The notes beneath the pieces were generated by a model. The model ran no database searches, was not told the origin of the DNA, and saw only the letters and a list, made by a program, of their open reading frames with translations. Shown piece after piece: positions 44,406 through 53,860 of a stretch of 64,000 nt of DNA. The position numbers were made by a program, and so were the translations under genes. Source of the DNA: an uncultured Sphingomonas sp. (GTDB lineage: Bacteria; Pseudomonadota; Alphaproteobacteria; Sphingomonadales; Sphingomonadaceae); the NCBI GenBank assembly GCA_913776045.1, contig CAJYOI010000017.1, positions 1 through 64,000 on the forward strand, read 5' to 3'. Within the stretch, counting starts at the first letter, position 1; every line of letters starts with the position of its first letter.

Positions 44406-45662
44406 ATGAAGCGATATATAGTGCCCATGACCGCGATCGCGGCGATCGCACCGGTCGGGGCGCAACAGGCGCCGTCCCCGGTGCCGATCCGGTCCGCCGG
44501 AATGCAGTGGGAGGGCGAACGCCCCGCCAATTGGAACGGGACGCTGCTGCTGTGGAGCCGTGGCTACTCGCCTGTCGCCGGCCGACCGGAGAGCGCCCCC
44601 GCCTCCCTGAAGGCTGCATTGCTGGCCGAGGGCTATGCCATCGCGGGATCGGATTACGGCAGCGGCGGCTGGGCGCTGGCGGAGGCCGTGCCGGCGCAGC
44701 GCGCGATGATCGCGGCCTTCGCCGCACGCTATGGCAAGCCGCGGCGGGTAATCGCGTGGGGCTATTCGATGGGCGGGCTGGTAACGACGGCGCTCGCCGA
44801 GCAACGCCCCGCGGCGATCGACGGCGGTGTCGCGCTATGCGCGTCGATCGGTGGCGCGCTCGGCATGATGAACATGGCGCTGGATGGAGCGAGCGCGTTT
44901 CGGACGCTGGTCGCACCCGATGCCGGCATCCGCGTCGTCGGCGTCGATGACGACATGGCGAACGGCAAGCGCGTCGCGACCGCGCTGGCCACAGTCTCGG
45001 GAACACCGGCTGGGCGAGCGCGGATCGCGCTAGCCGGCGTGCTTGCGGGCATCCCGGGGTGGACGAGCCCGGACCGAGACGAGCCCACGGCGACCGACTA
45101 TGCCGCGCAGGCCGACGAGATCGCGCGCAGCTTCGTCCGCGGCGTGTTCCTGCCTCGGGTGGATCAGGAGGCGCGGGCAGGGGGCGCCTTCTCCTGGAAC
45201 GTCGGCGTCGACTATCGCCGGCAACTCGCGCTGTCGGGGCGTCGTGAGATGGTAGCGGCCCTCTATCGCGCCGCGGGGCTCGATCTCGATGCCGATCTGG
45301 CGCGGTTGGAGGCAGCACCGCGCATCGCTGCGACGCCCAAGGCGGTCCGCTACATGATGGCCCATTACACGCCGAACGCGCGGCCCACTGTGCCGCTGCT
45401 CGCGGTGCAGGCGATCGGCGATGGCCTCACATCGCCATCGCTGCAACGGGGCTATGTCGAGGCGGCGCGAGGCGACGTCCGCAACTTGTGGGTGCGAGGC
45501 GCCGGGCATTGTAGGTTCACGCCGCAGACCGTGCTCGCCAGCCTGCGCTATCTCGACACGCGGTTGGCGCGAGGCCGCTGGCCCGCGCGACCGGCGGGTT
45601 TCGTCGACCACACGCCACCACCGATGCTGCGGCCGTGCGTCCGTGGTGGGCGGTGTCGCTAG
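44406..45662 (+). CDS. Exported alpha/beta hydrolase
   Basis: Secreted serine hydrolase of 418 residues. Signal peptide MKRYIVPMTAIAAIAPVGAQ then Q; the ATG at 44406 puts it at the N-terminus. The nucleophile elbow is GYSMGGLV near residue 120, the acid is likely in AIGDGLTSP near 340, and the His is in GAGHCRF near 368. The closest functional idea is an esterase of the tannase/DUF6351 sort, by general layout only. It is divergent from the MmgE/PrpD gene with a LacI-like operator between them. Confidence 0.82.
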   Translation: MKRYIVPMTAIAAIAPVGAQQAPSPVPIRSAGMQWEGERPANWNGTLLLWSRGYSPVAGRPESAPASLKAALLAEGYAIAGSDYGSGGWALAEAVPAQRAMIAAFAARYGKPRRVIAWGYSMGGLVTTALAEQRPAAIDGGVALCASIGGALGMMNMALDGASAFRTLVAPDAGIRVVGVDDDMANGKRVATALATVSGTPAGRARIALAGVLAGIPGWTSPDRDEPTATDYAAQADEIARSFVRGVFLPRVDQEARAGGAFSWNVGVDYRRQLALSGRREMVAALYRAAGLDLDADLARLEAAPRIAATPKAVRYMMAHYTPNARPTVPLLAVQAIGDGLTSPSLQRGYVEAARGDVRNLWVRGAGHCRFTPQTVLASLRYLDTRLARGRWPARPAGFVDHTPPPMLRPCVRGGRCR

Positions 45663-45671
45663 AGACTGGCG

Positions 45672-46622
45672 TCAGCCGATCCGCTTGCGCTCGACCGTCC
45701 AGGTCGAATCGGTGCAGACGCTGCAGTCCGGGCCGACGAAGGTCTTCGCCGCTGCTCGGTCGCCGCGGAGTTGCCAGTCGAACCACCGCGCCGACACCTG
45801 CGCCACCGCCCCGCCGTTCGGCTCGCGGAACGTGCCGCCATGACCGACGTCGCGGTTCAGTAGCATGGCCGGGACGTGGGCGATGCGGCGGAAATCGTCG
45901 GTGCCGTTGGGATAGGCGACGTCGCTCGGCCCGCCGAGGATATACAGCACCGGCGTGTGAAATTTCGCCAGCATCGCCTTGTCGACGGTCAGCCCGCGGA
46001 TCGGATTGCTGCCGTCGGCGAAGACGCCGCTGTTGTGGACGATCACCGCCTTCACCCGCGGATCGGCCGCAGCCTCAATCGCCTGCAGCCCGCCGCAGCT
46101 ATGCCCTGCAACCCCGATGAGCGCACGGTCGATCCGTCCGAAATAGCGGCTGCCGCGGCGGGCGTTCTCCGCCAGGGCCCAGTCGAGACCAGCCATCACA
46201 TCGGCGGTGGTGGTGCGGATGTAGAGGCCCGGTGGCTCGGGCACCGGGGGCGGGGCGCCGGGGCCGCTCAGGATCGCGCCGGGGGCGATGACGAGATAGC
46301 CGTGGCTGGCCAGCTCGCCCAGATGCTGGCGCGCGCTCGCCCCGTCCTCGCGGCAGCCACCGTTGCCCCACAGGATGACGCCCAGCTTGCGGTCGCGGGG
46401 CAGTACGGCGGGCCGATAGACGACGTGGTTCCGCAGCGTCGGATCGACCTCCTTGATCGCCTTGTACGGTCCGGTCCCGGCGGCGTCGGGAAGTTTGTCG
46501 GCTGCCGCGCGCTGGGCCGCGTCGCGGGCGGCATCGGCGGGTGAGGGGGGGCGGGGCGGCTGTTGCTTGGCCGTGGCGACGCTTGCCGCACAGGCCAGCA
46601 GGGCAAAGATCAGCGGTCGCAT
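45672..46622 (-). CDS. Exported alpha/beta hydrolase (chlorophyllase/dienelactone-hydrolase-like)
   Basis: Secreted hydrolase of 316 residues with signal peptide MRPLIFALLACAASVATA. The oxyanion region is WGNGGCRED, the nucleophile elbow GHSCGGLQAI, and the catalytic His is likely in DVGHGGTFREPN. An Asp is expected in YILGGPSDVAYPNG. It follows lacI on the same strand after 62 bases, so it may be in the lacI transcript. It is convergent with the other exported hydrolase. Esterase activity is inferred. Confidence 0.82.
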   Translation of the reverse strand: MRPLIFALLACAASVATAKQQPPRPPSPADAARDAAQRAAADKLPDAAGTGPYKAIKEVDPTLRNHVVYRPAVLPRDRKLGVILWGNGGCREDGASARQHLGELASHGYLVIAPGAILSGPGAPPPVPEPPGLYIRTTTADVMAGLDWALAENARRGSRYFGRIDRALIGVAGHSCGGLQAIEAAADPRVKAVIVHNSGVFADGSNPIRGLTVDKAMLAKFHTPVLYILGGPSDVAYPNGTDDFRRIAHVPAMLLNRDVGHGGTFREPNGGAVAQVSARWFDWQLRGDRAAAKTFVGPDCSVCTDSTWTVERKRIG

Positions 46623-46684
46623 GTTCGCTCTCCCAATTTGTTATAGGATAAAGCTACGCGATCGGCTCCGCTATGCAAGGCCTT

Positions 46685-47680
46685 TCATGCGCTCTCCCGC
46701 GCGATGATGCGGAAGCCCACGTCGATCCGGGTGTCAAAGGTTTCGCCTGCGGTACGCGCGCGCAGGACGCGGATGACCTCGCGCGCGATCCGGCTGCCAT
46801 CGACGTCGACCGAGGTGATCGTCGGCCGCATGTCGCCGGCAAGGCGCAGGTTGCCGAAGCCGGTGACCGCGATCTGGTCGGGCACGCGGATCCCCGCCGC
46901 TTGCGCCTCGACGATCAACCCTTGCGCGATCCAGTCGGACCCGCAGACGACGACATCGGGCTGTACCGGCAGGTCGGCGAGTGCGCGATAGCTCAGCCGG
47001 CCCTGCCCGAAGTGACTGGGAACATTGACGTCCAGGCGGGTCGGCTCGGGCCCGCCCTCCCGCATCCAGCGATCGATGAAGCCGCTCGCCCGGCGTTCCG
47101 ATCGCGTCGATCGCGGAACGACCAGATGCGGCCGGCGGTAGCCGCGCCCCCGCAGAAACCGCGCGAGTTCCTCGCCGGCCTGGCGGTGCGAGAAGCCGAC
47201 CGACACGTCGATAGGATCGTCGGGCAGGCCCCAGGTCTCGATGACCGTGACCGACTGCGCGCGCAATCGCGCCCGGACATCGGGATCGCTGACGATGCCC
47301 GTCAGGATGATCGCGTCGACGCGGCGGGCCAGCGCGACGTTGATCTCGCGGTCGAGGCGGCGGTTGTCGGCGCCGGTCAGCGCCAGCACGACGCTGTTCC
47401 CGTCGGCGGACAGCTCGTCGATCATCGCCTCGACCGTGTCGTTGAAGATCGATTGCGCGATATCGGGGACCAGCGCTGCGATGAGGCGCGAGCGGTTGGT
47501 CGCCAGCGCCCCCGCGGTCATGTTCGGGACATAGCCGGTCGCTTCGATGGCCGCCCGGATGCGTTCGGCGGTCGCGATCTTGACCATGTGCGGATTGTTC
47601 AGAAAGCGCGAAACCGTCGCCGGGGACACGCCGGCTAGGGTCGCGACATCGTCCAGGCGGGGCACACGCGGCAGGGTCAT
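46685..47680 (-). CDS. LacI-family transcriptional regulator
   Basis: Repressor of 331 residues from the ATG at 47680. The N-terminal helix-turn-helix and hinge are DDVATLAGVSPATVSRFLNN, with the NMTAGAL hinge-like part near residue 55. A periplasmic-binding-protein-like effector domain follows (LIAALVPDIAQSIFNDTVEA, VTGFGNLRLAGDMRPTITSV). Such proteins usually bind sugars, but the neighbours suggest another ligand. A perfect 14-bp palindrome of the LacI/PurR type lies in its own divergent promoter with the P450 gene. Confidence 0.9.
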   Translation of the reverse strand: MTLPRVPRLDDVATLAGVSPATVSRFLNNPHMVKIATAERIRAAIEATGYVPNMTAGALATNRSRLIAALVPDIAQSIFNDTVEAMIDELSADGNSVVLALTGADNRRLDREINVALARRVDAIILTGIVSDPDVRARLRAQSVTVIETWGLPDDPIDVSVGFSHRQAGEELARFLRGRGYRRPHLVVPRSTRSERRASGFIDRWMREGGPEPTRLDVNVPSHFGQGRLSYRALADLPVQPDVVVCGSDWIAQGLIVEAQAAGIRVPDQIAVTGFGNLRLAGDMRPTITSVDVDGSRIAREVIRVLRARTAGETFDTRIDVGFRIIARESA

Positions 47681-47726
47681 TAATCGATGATAGGCCGAAG
47701 ATCGCCACTCTTGCAAAGATCATCGT

Positions 47727-47740
47727 TGAAAGCGCTTTCA
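47727..47740. promoter_or_regulatory. Perfect LacI-type operator
   Basis: TGAAAGCGCTTTCA is a perfect 14-bp palindrome with central CG, as in LacI/GalR-family operators. It lies between the divergent lacI (start 47680) and P450 (start 47762) genes, so it probably mediates autoregulation and control of the P450 operon. Confidence 0.75.
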
Positions 47741-47761
47741 TAAGTCGATAAACCGATTGTT

Positions 47762-48940
47762 ATGAGTCATGACTTCGATCCGCTCGTTCCGGAAACCTTC
47801 GATAGTCCGCACGACGATTATGCGCGGCTGCGGGCGACCTGCCCGGTCGCGCATAGCGACGCATGGGGCGGGATCTGGGCGCTGATGAAGCATGACGACG
47901 TGGCGAATGCGGCCGCCGATTGGCGAACCTTCATCACATCACAGCAGAACGTCATACCGAAGGTCGCGTTCACCGGCCGCCGCCCGCCGCTACACCTCGA
48001 CCCACCCGAGCATACGCCCTACCGCCGCGCCCTGGCCCCGCTGCTGAGCGAGCGCCGCGTCGAACGGCTGCGGCCGGTGATCCGCATGATCTGCCGCGAT
48101 CTGCTCGCCGACATGGCGGCGGCCGGCGGCGGCGACGTGGTCGCGGATTTCTCCGCGCACATGCCGATCGCGACCTTCGCGCACTGGATGAACCTGACCG
48201 CCGATCAGGTCCGCGAGCTGACCGCGGTCGGCAAGCGCTACAACATCGCCGTCCAGTCGAACGACATCGCGGCCACCAAGGAATCGAGCCTCTGGCTCTA
48301 CGATATGGCGCGCGCGATCGTCGCGGATCGCAAGGCGAACCCGATGTCGGTCGACGAGGATGCGACGAGCGCCCTGCTCGCGACCCGTGTCGACGGCGAG
48401 CCCCTCCCTGAGGACATGATCGTCGGCACGATCCGGCAGGTGCTGGTCGTCGGGATCATCGCGCCCAGTGTGATGATCGGCTCGATCGCGGTCCATCTGG
48501 GGCGCGATCGGGCGCTCCAGTCGCAGTTGCGCGGCGACCCGGAACTGGTGCCGGCGGCGGTGGACGAATTCCTTCGCCTCTACACACCGTACCGCGGCTT
48601 TGCGCGCACGGCGGCCGAGGACGTGACGATCCGCGGGCGCACCATCCCCGCCGGTGAACCGATCGCGCTGGTCTATGCCAGCGCCAACCGCGACGAGGAC
48701 GTGTTCACGGACGCCGACCGGTTCCGGATCGATCGGCCCAACATGAAGGATTCGGTCGCCTTCGGTCGCGGCCCGCACATGTGCGTGGGCGCAGCGCTCG
48801 CGCGGCTCGAACTGATCGTCGCGCTGGAGGAACTGCTGGCGGCCGCCCCCGGCTTCGCGCTGGCCGGCGAGCCCCAGCCGACCCGATTTCCGGAAATCGG
48901 CGCGCTGTCGGTTCCGATCCGCTTCGAGACTGCGGCATGA
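47762..48940 (+). CDS. Cytochrome P450 lacking the I-helix acid-alcohol pair
   Basis: Soluble bacterial P450 of 392 residues. The haem loop is AFGRGPHMCVGAALAR with ligand Cys341; the K-helix ExxR is EFLR. The I-helix reads VVGIIAPSVMIG at 229-240, where P450s normally have a (D/E)-T pair; here Ile233-Ala234-Pro235 replace it. That pair helps proton delivery for oxygen activation, so the enzyme may rely on its substrate or on peroxide, or do another reaction. No ferredoxin is next to it. It heads a co-directional run: CapA-like, permease, TonB receptor, tannase-like esterase. Confidence 0.92.
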   Translation: MSHDFDPLVPETFDSPHDDYARLRATCPVAHSDAWGGIWALMKHDDVANAAADWRTFITSQQNVIPKVAFTGRRPPLHLDPPEHTPYRRALAPLLSERRVERLRPVIRMICRDLLADMAAAGGGDVVADFSAHMPIATFAHWMNLTADQVRELTAVGKRYNIAVQSNDIAATKESSLWLYDMARAIVADRKANPMSVDEDATSALLATRVDGEPLPEDMIVGTIRQVLVVGIIAPSVMIGSIAVHLGRDRALQSQLRGDPELVPAAVDEFLRLYTPYRGFARTAAEDVTIRGRTIPAGEPIALVYASANRDEDVFTDADRFRIDRPNMKDSVAFGRGPHMCVGAALARLELIVALEELLAAAPGFALAGEPQPTRFPEIGALSVPIRFETAA

Positions 48941-50061
48941 CGCAGGTCCTTCTCGGAACCGGCGATCTGGCGATGGATCGTGACGATTACGCCGAAAGCT
49001 TCGTCGAGACACGCGACGTGCTGCGGGCGGCCGACATCGTCTTCGGCCAGCTGGAGACGAGCTTCGCGACGTCCGGCGTCCGCGCACCCCAGGCGCGCCA
49101 CGCGGTGCTCGCCCGGCCCGACGGGGCCGATGCGCTGGCGGGGGCGGGCTTCGACGTGATCTCGATGGCGGGCAACCATGTGCTCGACTGGGGCAACGAA
49201 GCCTTCTTCGAAACGCGGGCGAACATCACGCGGACGGGCATGCAGGTCGTTGGCGCCGGTGCGACGATCGCGGAGGCGCGTGCGCCCGTCAGCATCACGC
49301 TCGACGACGGCACCCACGTCGCGATCCTCGCCTATTCCTCGATCCTGCCGCAGGACTATTGGGCAACCGAGCGGCGTCCAGGCTGCGCCCCAATGCGTGC
49401 CTTCACGCATTACGAGCAGATCGAGCACGACCAGCCGGGCACACCCGCACGCATCCACAGCTGGCCGCATGGCGAGGATCTGGCGGCGATGGAGGCGGAT
49501 GTCCGGGCCGCCAAGTCGACCCACGACGTCGTCGTCGTATCGCACCATTGGGGCATCCATTTCGTCCGCGCGACGCTCGCCGACTATCAGCGCTGCGTCG
49601 CGCGCGCGACGATCGCGGCGGGGGCGGATGCGATCCTCGGCGGACACGCGCATATCCTTAAGGGCTGCGAGCTGATCGACGGCAGGCCCGTGTTCCATTC
49701 GCTCTGCAACTTTGCGACCGACCTGCGGATGGACGCGGCGCATGCGGCGTCGAGGAGCTTCAACGAAATCAGGGTCCTGGCGGAGCATTGGGAGCCGGAT
49801 TTCGACAGCCTGTACAATTTCCCGCCCGCATCGCGTCTGTCGATGGTCGCGCGGCTGGAGATCGCCGACGGTCGGATCTGCCGCGCAGGCTTCTTGCCGC
49901 TCTACATCGATCGCGACGCGGTGCCCCGCTTCTGCGCACCCGGCACCCAGCGCTACGGCGAGGTCGTCGACTATGTGGCCGCGGTCACGCGCGAGGCGGG
50001 GCTCGACACCCGCTATGTGATCACGGACGATATGGTCGAACTGGCGGGGGCGGCGGCGTGA
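48937..50061 (+). CDS. CapA-family metallophosphatase-like protein
   Basis: Protein of 374 residues with the PGA_cap/CapA fold. Motifs for a dinuclear metal site: GTGDLAM at the start, LETSF near residue 40, SMAGNHVLDWG near 73, SHHWGIHF near 200 and GGHAHI near 232. No signal peptide is seen, unlike true capsule CapA proteins. It overlaps the P450 stop (ATGA) and the next start. In this setting it may hydrolyse a phosphate or peptide bond of a catabolite; the function is not known. Confidence 0.85.
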   Translation: MTQVLLGTGDLAMDRDDYAESFVETRDVLRAADIVFGQLETSFATSGVRAPQARHAVLARPDGADALAGAGFDVISMAGNHVLDWGNEAFFETRANITRTGMQVVGAGATIAEARAPVSITLDDGTHVAILAYSSILPQDYWATERRPGCAPMRAFTHYEQIEHDQPGTPARIHSWPHGEDLAAMEADVRAAKSTHDVVVVSHHWGIHFVRATLADYQRCVARATIAAGADAILGGHAHILKGCELIDGRPVFHSLCNFATDLRMDAAHAASRSFNEIRVLAEHWEPDFDSLYNFPPASRLSMVARLEIADGRICRAGFLPLYIDRDAVPRFCAPGTQRYGEVVDYVAAVTREAGLDTRYVITDDMVELAGAAA

Positions 50062-51089
50062 TGCGCGCGCGCGACTTCCCGCTGGAGGGCTATGTCCTCC
50101 TGTATTTCCTCGCCTATCTGCCCAATGCGATCCTGCTGAAGCTGCTGTCGTCGACCCCGCATCCGGGGCTCGGCCGCCCGCTGACCGGGCTAGAGACGCT
50201 GCCGGCGTCGCTGATCATCAGCACCGTGCTCACCTACATCTTCATTTGGTGGTCGGGCTGGCACCGCGATGCGCATGGCGTGACGATCGCCGGCACGCGC
50301 GTGCCGATCCCGACGCGCTATACGTTACTGTCCGGTCTGGGCACCGCGCTAGTGCTGTTCACTGTGCCCTTGTCGTTCACCATCCCGAACGTCAGCATCC
50401 CGTTCATCCAGCTGCTGATGCGCGGCGATATTCTGATTATCGCCCCGCTGGTCGACCTCGCCTTCGGGCGGCGCGTGCGCTGGTGGAGCTGGACCGCGCT
50501 CGCGATGGTGGCAGGCGCGTTGATGCTGACGCTGGGCGATCGCGGCGGGTTGAAGCTGCCGCCGATAGCGATCCTGACGGTCGTGCTCTACACCGCGGGT
50601 TATTTCCTGCGCCTGGTCGTGATGACCAAGGTGTCGAAGAGCGGCGATCCCGCGTCGGTGCGGCGATATTTCGTCGAGGAAAAGGTGCTGGCGCTGCCGC
50701 TGTCGGTGCTGTTCCTGGCGATCGTCTCGGCAAGCGGCATCGGCGGCCAGTCGAGCGAACTCAGCTGGGGCTTCCTGTCGGTCTGGACCGATCCGGTGAT
50801 CTGGCCACTGTTCGTGATCGGCCTGACGCTGACGGTCGTCTCGGTCTTTGCGATCATCATTCTGCTCGACCCGCGCGAGAACGCCTATTGCGTGCCCCTC
50901 GAACGCGCGGCCAGCCTGGTCGCCGGCGTCGGCGCCGCGCTGATCCTCGCCTGGGGGTGGGGCCTCAAATATCCGCGCCCGGCCGAGCTGATCGGCGCCG
51001 GCATCCTGATCGCCGCGATCGTGCTGCTGTCGGTGGCGCCGCGGCTAGCAATCCGGCCGGCGCGGGCGGCGCGCGCCGAAGCCAACTGA
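50061..51089 (+). CDS. DMT/EamA-like membrane permease (hypothetical)
   Basis: Integral membrane protein of 342 residues with about ten hydrophobic segments, laid out like drug/metabolite transporters (IPFIQLLMRGDILIIAPLVD, TALAMVAGALMLTLGDRGG). The ATG at 50061 overlaps the CapA-like stop; a GTG one codon earlier is also possible. I cannot name a substrate. Between enzyme genes and a TonB receptor it is a candidate inner-membrane carrier for the pathway. Confidence 0.7.
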   Translation: MRARDFPLEGYVLLYFLAYLPNAILLKLLSSTPHPGLGRPLTGLETLPASLIISTVLTYIFIWWSGWHRDAHGVTIAGTRVPIPTRYTLLSGLGTALVLFTVPLSFTIPNVSIPFIQLLMRGDILIIAPLVDLAFGRRVRWWSWTALAMVAGALMLTLGDRGGLKLPPIAILTVVLYTAGYFLRLVVMTKVSKSGDPASVRRYFVEEKVLALPLSVLFLAIVSASGIGGQSSELSWGFLSVWTDPVIWPLFVIGLTLTVVSVFAIIILLDPRENAYCVPLERAASLVAGVGAALILAWGWGLKYPRPAELIGAGILIAAIVLLSVAPRLAIRPARAARAEAN

Positions 51090-51151
51090 ACACCAACTTA
51101 CCCTCAGGATCCGCGGACACAAGCGGGACGGGGCACGGAGAGGATTTGAGC

Positions 51152-53860
51152 ATGACCACGACGCCCACCCGACTGCTGCTGAGCTGCGCCACCGGCGTGC
51201 TCGCACTCGCCACGGCAACGGCGGGCAATGCGCAAACCGCGCAGCCCGTGGTCGACGCGCAACCGGCGGTGCCGGCGACCGCGCAGGACGTGCCGCAGGA
51301 GCAGGCCAGCGCTGAAGACATCATCATCACCGGCTCGCGGATCCGTGGCATCGCACCGGTCGGGTCCAGCGTCATTGCGATCGACCAGTCCAAGATCGCC
51401 GAGACGCCAGTCACCTCCACCAACGACCTGCTGCGCCGCGTGCCGCAAGTGGTGTCGCTGGGCGCCAACCGCGCGGGCGGATCGGCCCAGAACGGCGCGG
51501 CCAACGCGACGCGTGGCGCCGGCATCAACCTGCGCGGGCTTTCGACCAATGCGACTTTGCTGCTTTACGACGGTCGCCGGTTCCCGCCGCAGGGCACGCA
51601 GGGCCAGTTCACCGATCCGTCGGTGCTGCCCTCGATAGCGCTCAGCCGGGTCGAGGTCATCGCCGACGGCGCGTCCGCCATCTACGGCTCGGACGCGGTG
51701 GCAGGCGTCGTCAACCTGATCCTGCGCCGCGACTTCGATGGGGTCGAAGTGCGCGGACGCTATGGATTCACCGACGGCAATTACGACGAACGCCAGGCGT
51801 CCGCGATCGCGGGTAAGCGCTGGAAGGGCGGCTACGCCATGCTGGCGGGCGAATGGACCTATAATTCCGCGCTGCTCGGCACCGACCTCGATTTCTACCA
51901 GAACGACAACCGCCCGCGCGGCGGTCGCGACCTGCGTGTGCTGACCTGCAACCCGGGGACAATCACCGCGAACGGCGTGACCTATGCCATCCCCGCCGGC
52001 GGCTTGACCGCAGGCACCGCCGGCAGCCTCGTCGCCGGAACCGCCAACCGCTGCTTCTACGACAAGGATGTGGAGGTCATTCCGGACCAGCAGCGCTTCA
52101 GCGTGACGGGCGCGGTCAGCCAGCAGATCGGCGACCGCGTGCGTCTGTTCGCCGACGGATTCTGGTCGCGGCGCGAAGGCACGTTGCCGCTGATCGCGAA
52201 CATCAATACGTCGGTGCCCAGCACCAATCCCTTCTACGTCGCGCCGCCGGGCGTGACACCTGGCCTGTGCCCGGCCAGTGCCGGCGTGCCTGCAGGCACG
52301 CGCTGCGTCACCGTCGCCTATTCGCTGTATCCCGAATTCGGCCAGATCCAGCGGCGCTTCTGGAACGAGACATGGAATGCGGTGGGCGGGGTCGAGGTCG
52401 ACCTGTTCGGCGATTTTCGCGCCACCGCCTATTATTCGCACGGCGAAAGCGAGGAGGTCGACAACCGCCGGCAGAATGGTGCCAACGCGGCCGCGCTCGC
52501 CGCAGCGCTGCGCGACACCAATCCCGCGACGGCGCTGAACGTCTTCGGGGGCGCGAACAATCCGGCGACCTATGCGAGGCTGATCGACAATCTGTTCGTC
52601 ATCACCGGGCGAACGCAGCTCGACGTCTTCAACGCGCAGGCCGACGGTACGCTCTTCGCAATACCGGGCGGCAACGTCCGCCTGGCGGTCGGTGGCGAAC
52701 ACCGTGTCGAATATACCTTTACCGACCTGCAGACGGGCACGTCGGCCGCACCAATCGCGGTCGGAAGCGCTGGCGAGCGCAACGTCGATGCGGTCTTCGG
52801 CGAGCTGTTCGTACCGATCGTCGGTGCCGCCAACGCGTCGCCCGGACTGGAGCAACTCTCGCTCAGCGCAGCACTGCGCTACGAAAAGTACAGCGACTTC
52901 GGCAGCACGACCAATCCCAAGATCGGCATCACCTACAAACCGTTTCGCGGCCTGTCGCTGAAGGGCACGTACGGCACATCGTTTCGCGCGCCGACCTTTA
53001 CCGAAGTGTCGACCGTTGGCGGCGGCGCCGGGCTGTATTTCGACACACTGCCCGGGCCGACCGGCAACCAGATCGGCATCGGCATCGCCGGCGGCAACCC
53101 GAACCTGCAGCCCGAAAAGGCGAAGACCTGGTCGTTCACCGTCGAGGCGGCGCCGCCGCCGGTGCCCGGCCTGGTCGCCTCGGTCAGCTATTTTCGCATC
53201 GACTATACCGACCAGATCCAGGCGCTGCGCGGTACGCCCGGCCTGCTCACCAACCCGATCTATCGCCAGTTTGTCCAGTTCAACCCCAGCGCGGCGACGA
53301 TCGCCAGCCTGGTGGGCTCGGGCCTGCCGCTGAATGCGGTGATCGACCAGAGCCAGGTGACCTTCATCGCCGACGGGCGCCGCCAGAACCTCGGCACCTC
53401 GCTGCTGCGCGGGCTCGACTTCGCGCTCAACTACAATTGGTCGATGGGCGACGTGCGGATGGATGCGGGCATCCAGGGCAGCTACATTCTCGACTATCTG
53501 TTCGAAGCCGTGCCCGGCTCCGGCCTGATCAGCGTCGTCGACACTTTCGGCTTCACCCAGAAGTTCCGCAGCCAGGCCGATGTCGGCCTGCAATGGGGTG
53601 GACTGCGCAGCCGACTGACGTGGAATCATCTGGCTGGCTATTTCAACACCACCGTGACGCCGCGGCAGCGCATCTCGAACTACGATACCTTCGACCTGTC
53701 GGTCGGGTTCGAACTGACGCGCAACGTCACGCTCGGTGCCGACGTCCGCAACCTGTTCAACGAAGACCCGCCCTTCGTCGACACGAACTTCGGCTATGAT
53801 CCGCAGGCCGCCAACCCGATCCCGCGGGTCTTCGCGATCACGGCACAGGTAAAGTTCTGA
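51152..53860 (+). CDS. TonB-dependent outer-membrane receptor 1
   Basis: Receptor of 902 residues with a signal peptide ending in GNAQ, a TonB-box-like stretch, a plug domain (EDIIITGSRIRGIAPVGSSV; ADGASAIYGSDAVAGVVNLI) and a 22-strand barrel ending in VKF. The ATG at 51152 follows GGAGAGG. Loop Cys266-Cys301 matches receptor 2 in length and mostly in sequence (27 of 36). The stop overlaps the tannase-like gene. It probably imports the pathway substrate. Confidence 0.93.
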   Translation: MTTTPTRLLLSCATGVLALATATAGNAQTAQPVVDAQPAVPATAQDVPQEQASAEDIIITGSRIRGIAPVGSSVIAIDQSKIAETPVTSTNDLLRRVPQVVSLGANRAGGSAQNGAANATRGAGINLRGLSTNATLLLYDGRRFPPQGTQGQFTDPSVLPSIALSRVEVIADGASAIYGSDAVAGVVNLILRRDFDGVEVRGRYGFTDGNYDERQASAIAGKRWKGGYAMLAGEWTYNSALLGTDLDFYQNDNRPRGGRDLRVLTCNPGTITANGVTYAIPAGGLTAGTAGSLVAGTANRCFYDKDVEVIPDQQRFSVTGAVSQQIGDRVRLFADGFWSRREGTLPLIANINTSVPSTNPFYVAPPGVTPGLCPASAGVPAGTRCVTVAYSLYPEFGQIQRRFWNETWNAVGGVEVDLFGDFRATAYYSHGESEEVDNRRQNGANAAALAAALRDTNPATALNVFGGANNPATYARLIDNLFVITGRTQLDVFNAQADGTLFAIPGGNVRLAVGGEHRVEYTFTDLQTGTSAAPIAVGSAGERNVDAVFGELFVPIVGAANASPGLEQLSLSAALRYEKYSDFGSTTNPKIGITYKPFRGLSLKGTYGTSFRAPTFTEVSTVGGGAGLYFDTLPGPTGNQIGIGIAGGNPNLQPEKAKTWSFTVEAAPPPVPGLVASVSYFRIDYTDQIQALRGTPGLLTNPIYRQFVQFNPSAATIASLVGSGLPLNAVIDQSQVTFIADGRRQNLGTSLLRGLDFALNYNWSMGDVRMDAGIQGSYILDYLFEAVPGSGLISVVDTFGFTQKFRSQADVGLQWGGLRSRLTWNHLAGYFNTTVTPRQRISNYDTFDLSVGFELTRNVTLGADVRNLFNEDPPFVDTNFGYDPQAANPIPRVFAITAQVKF

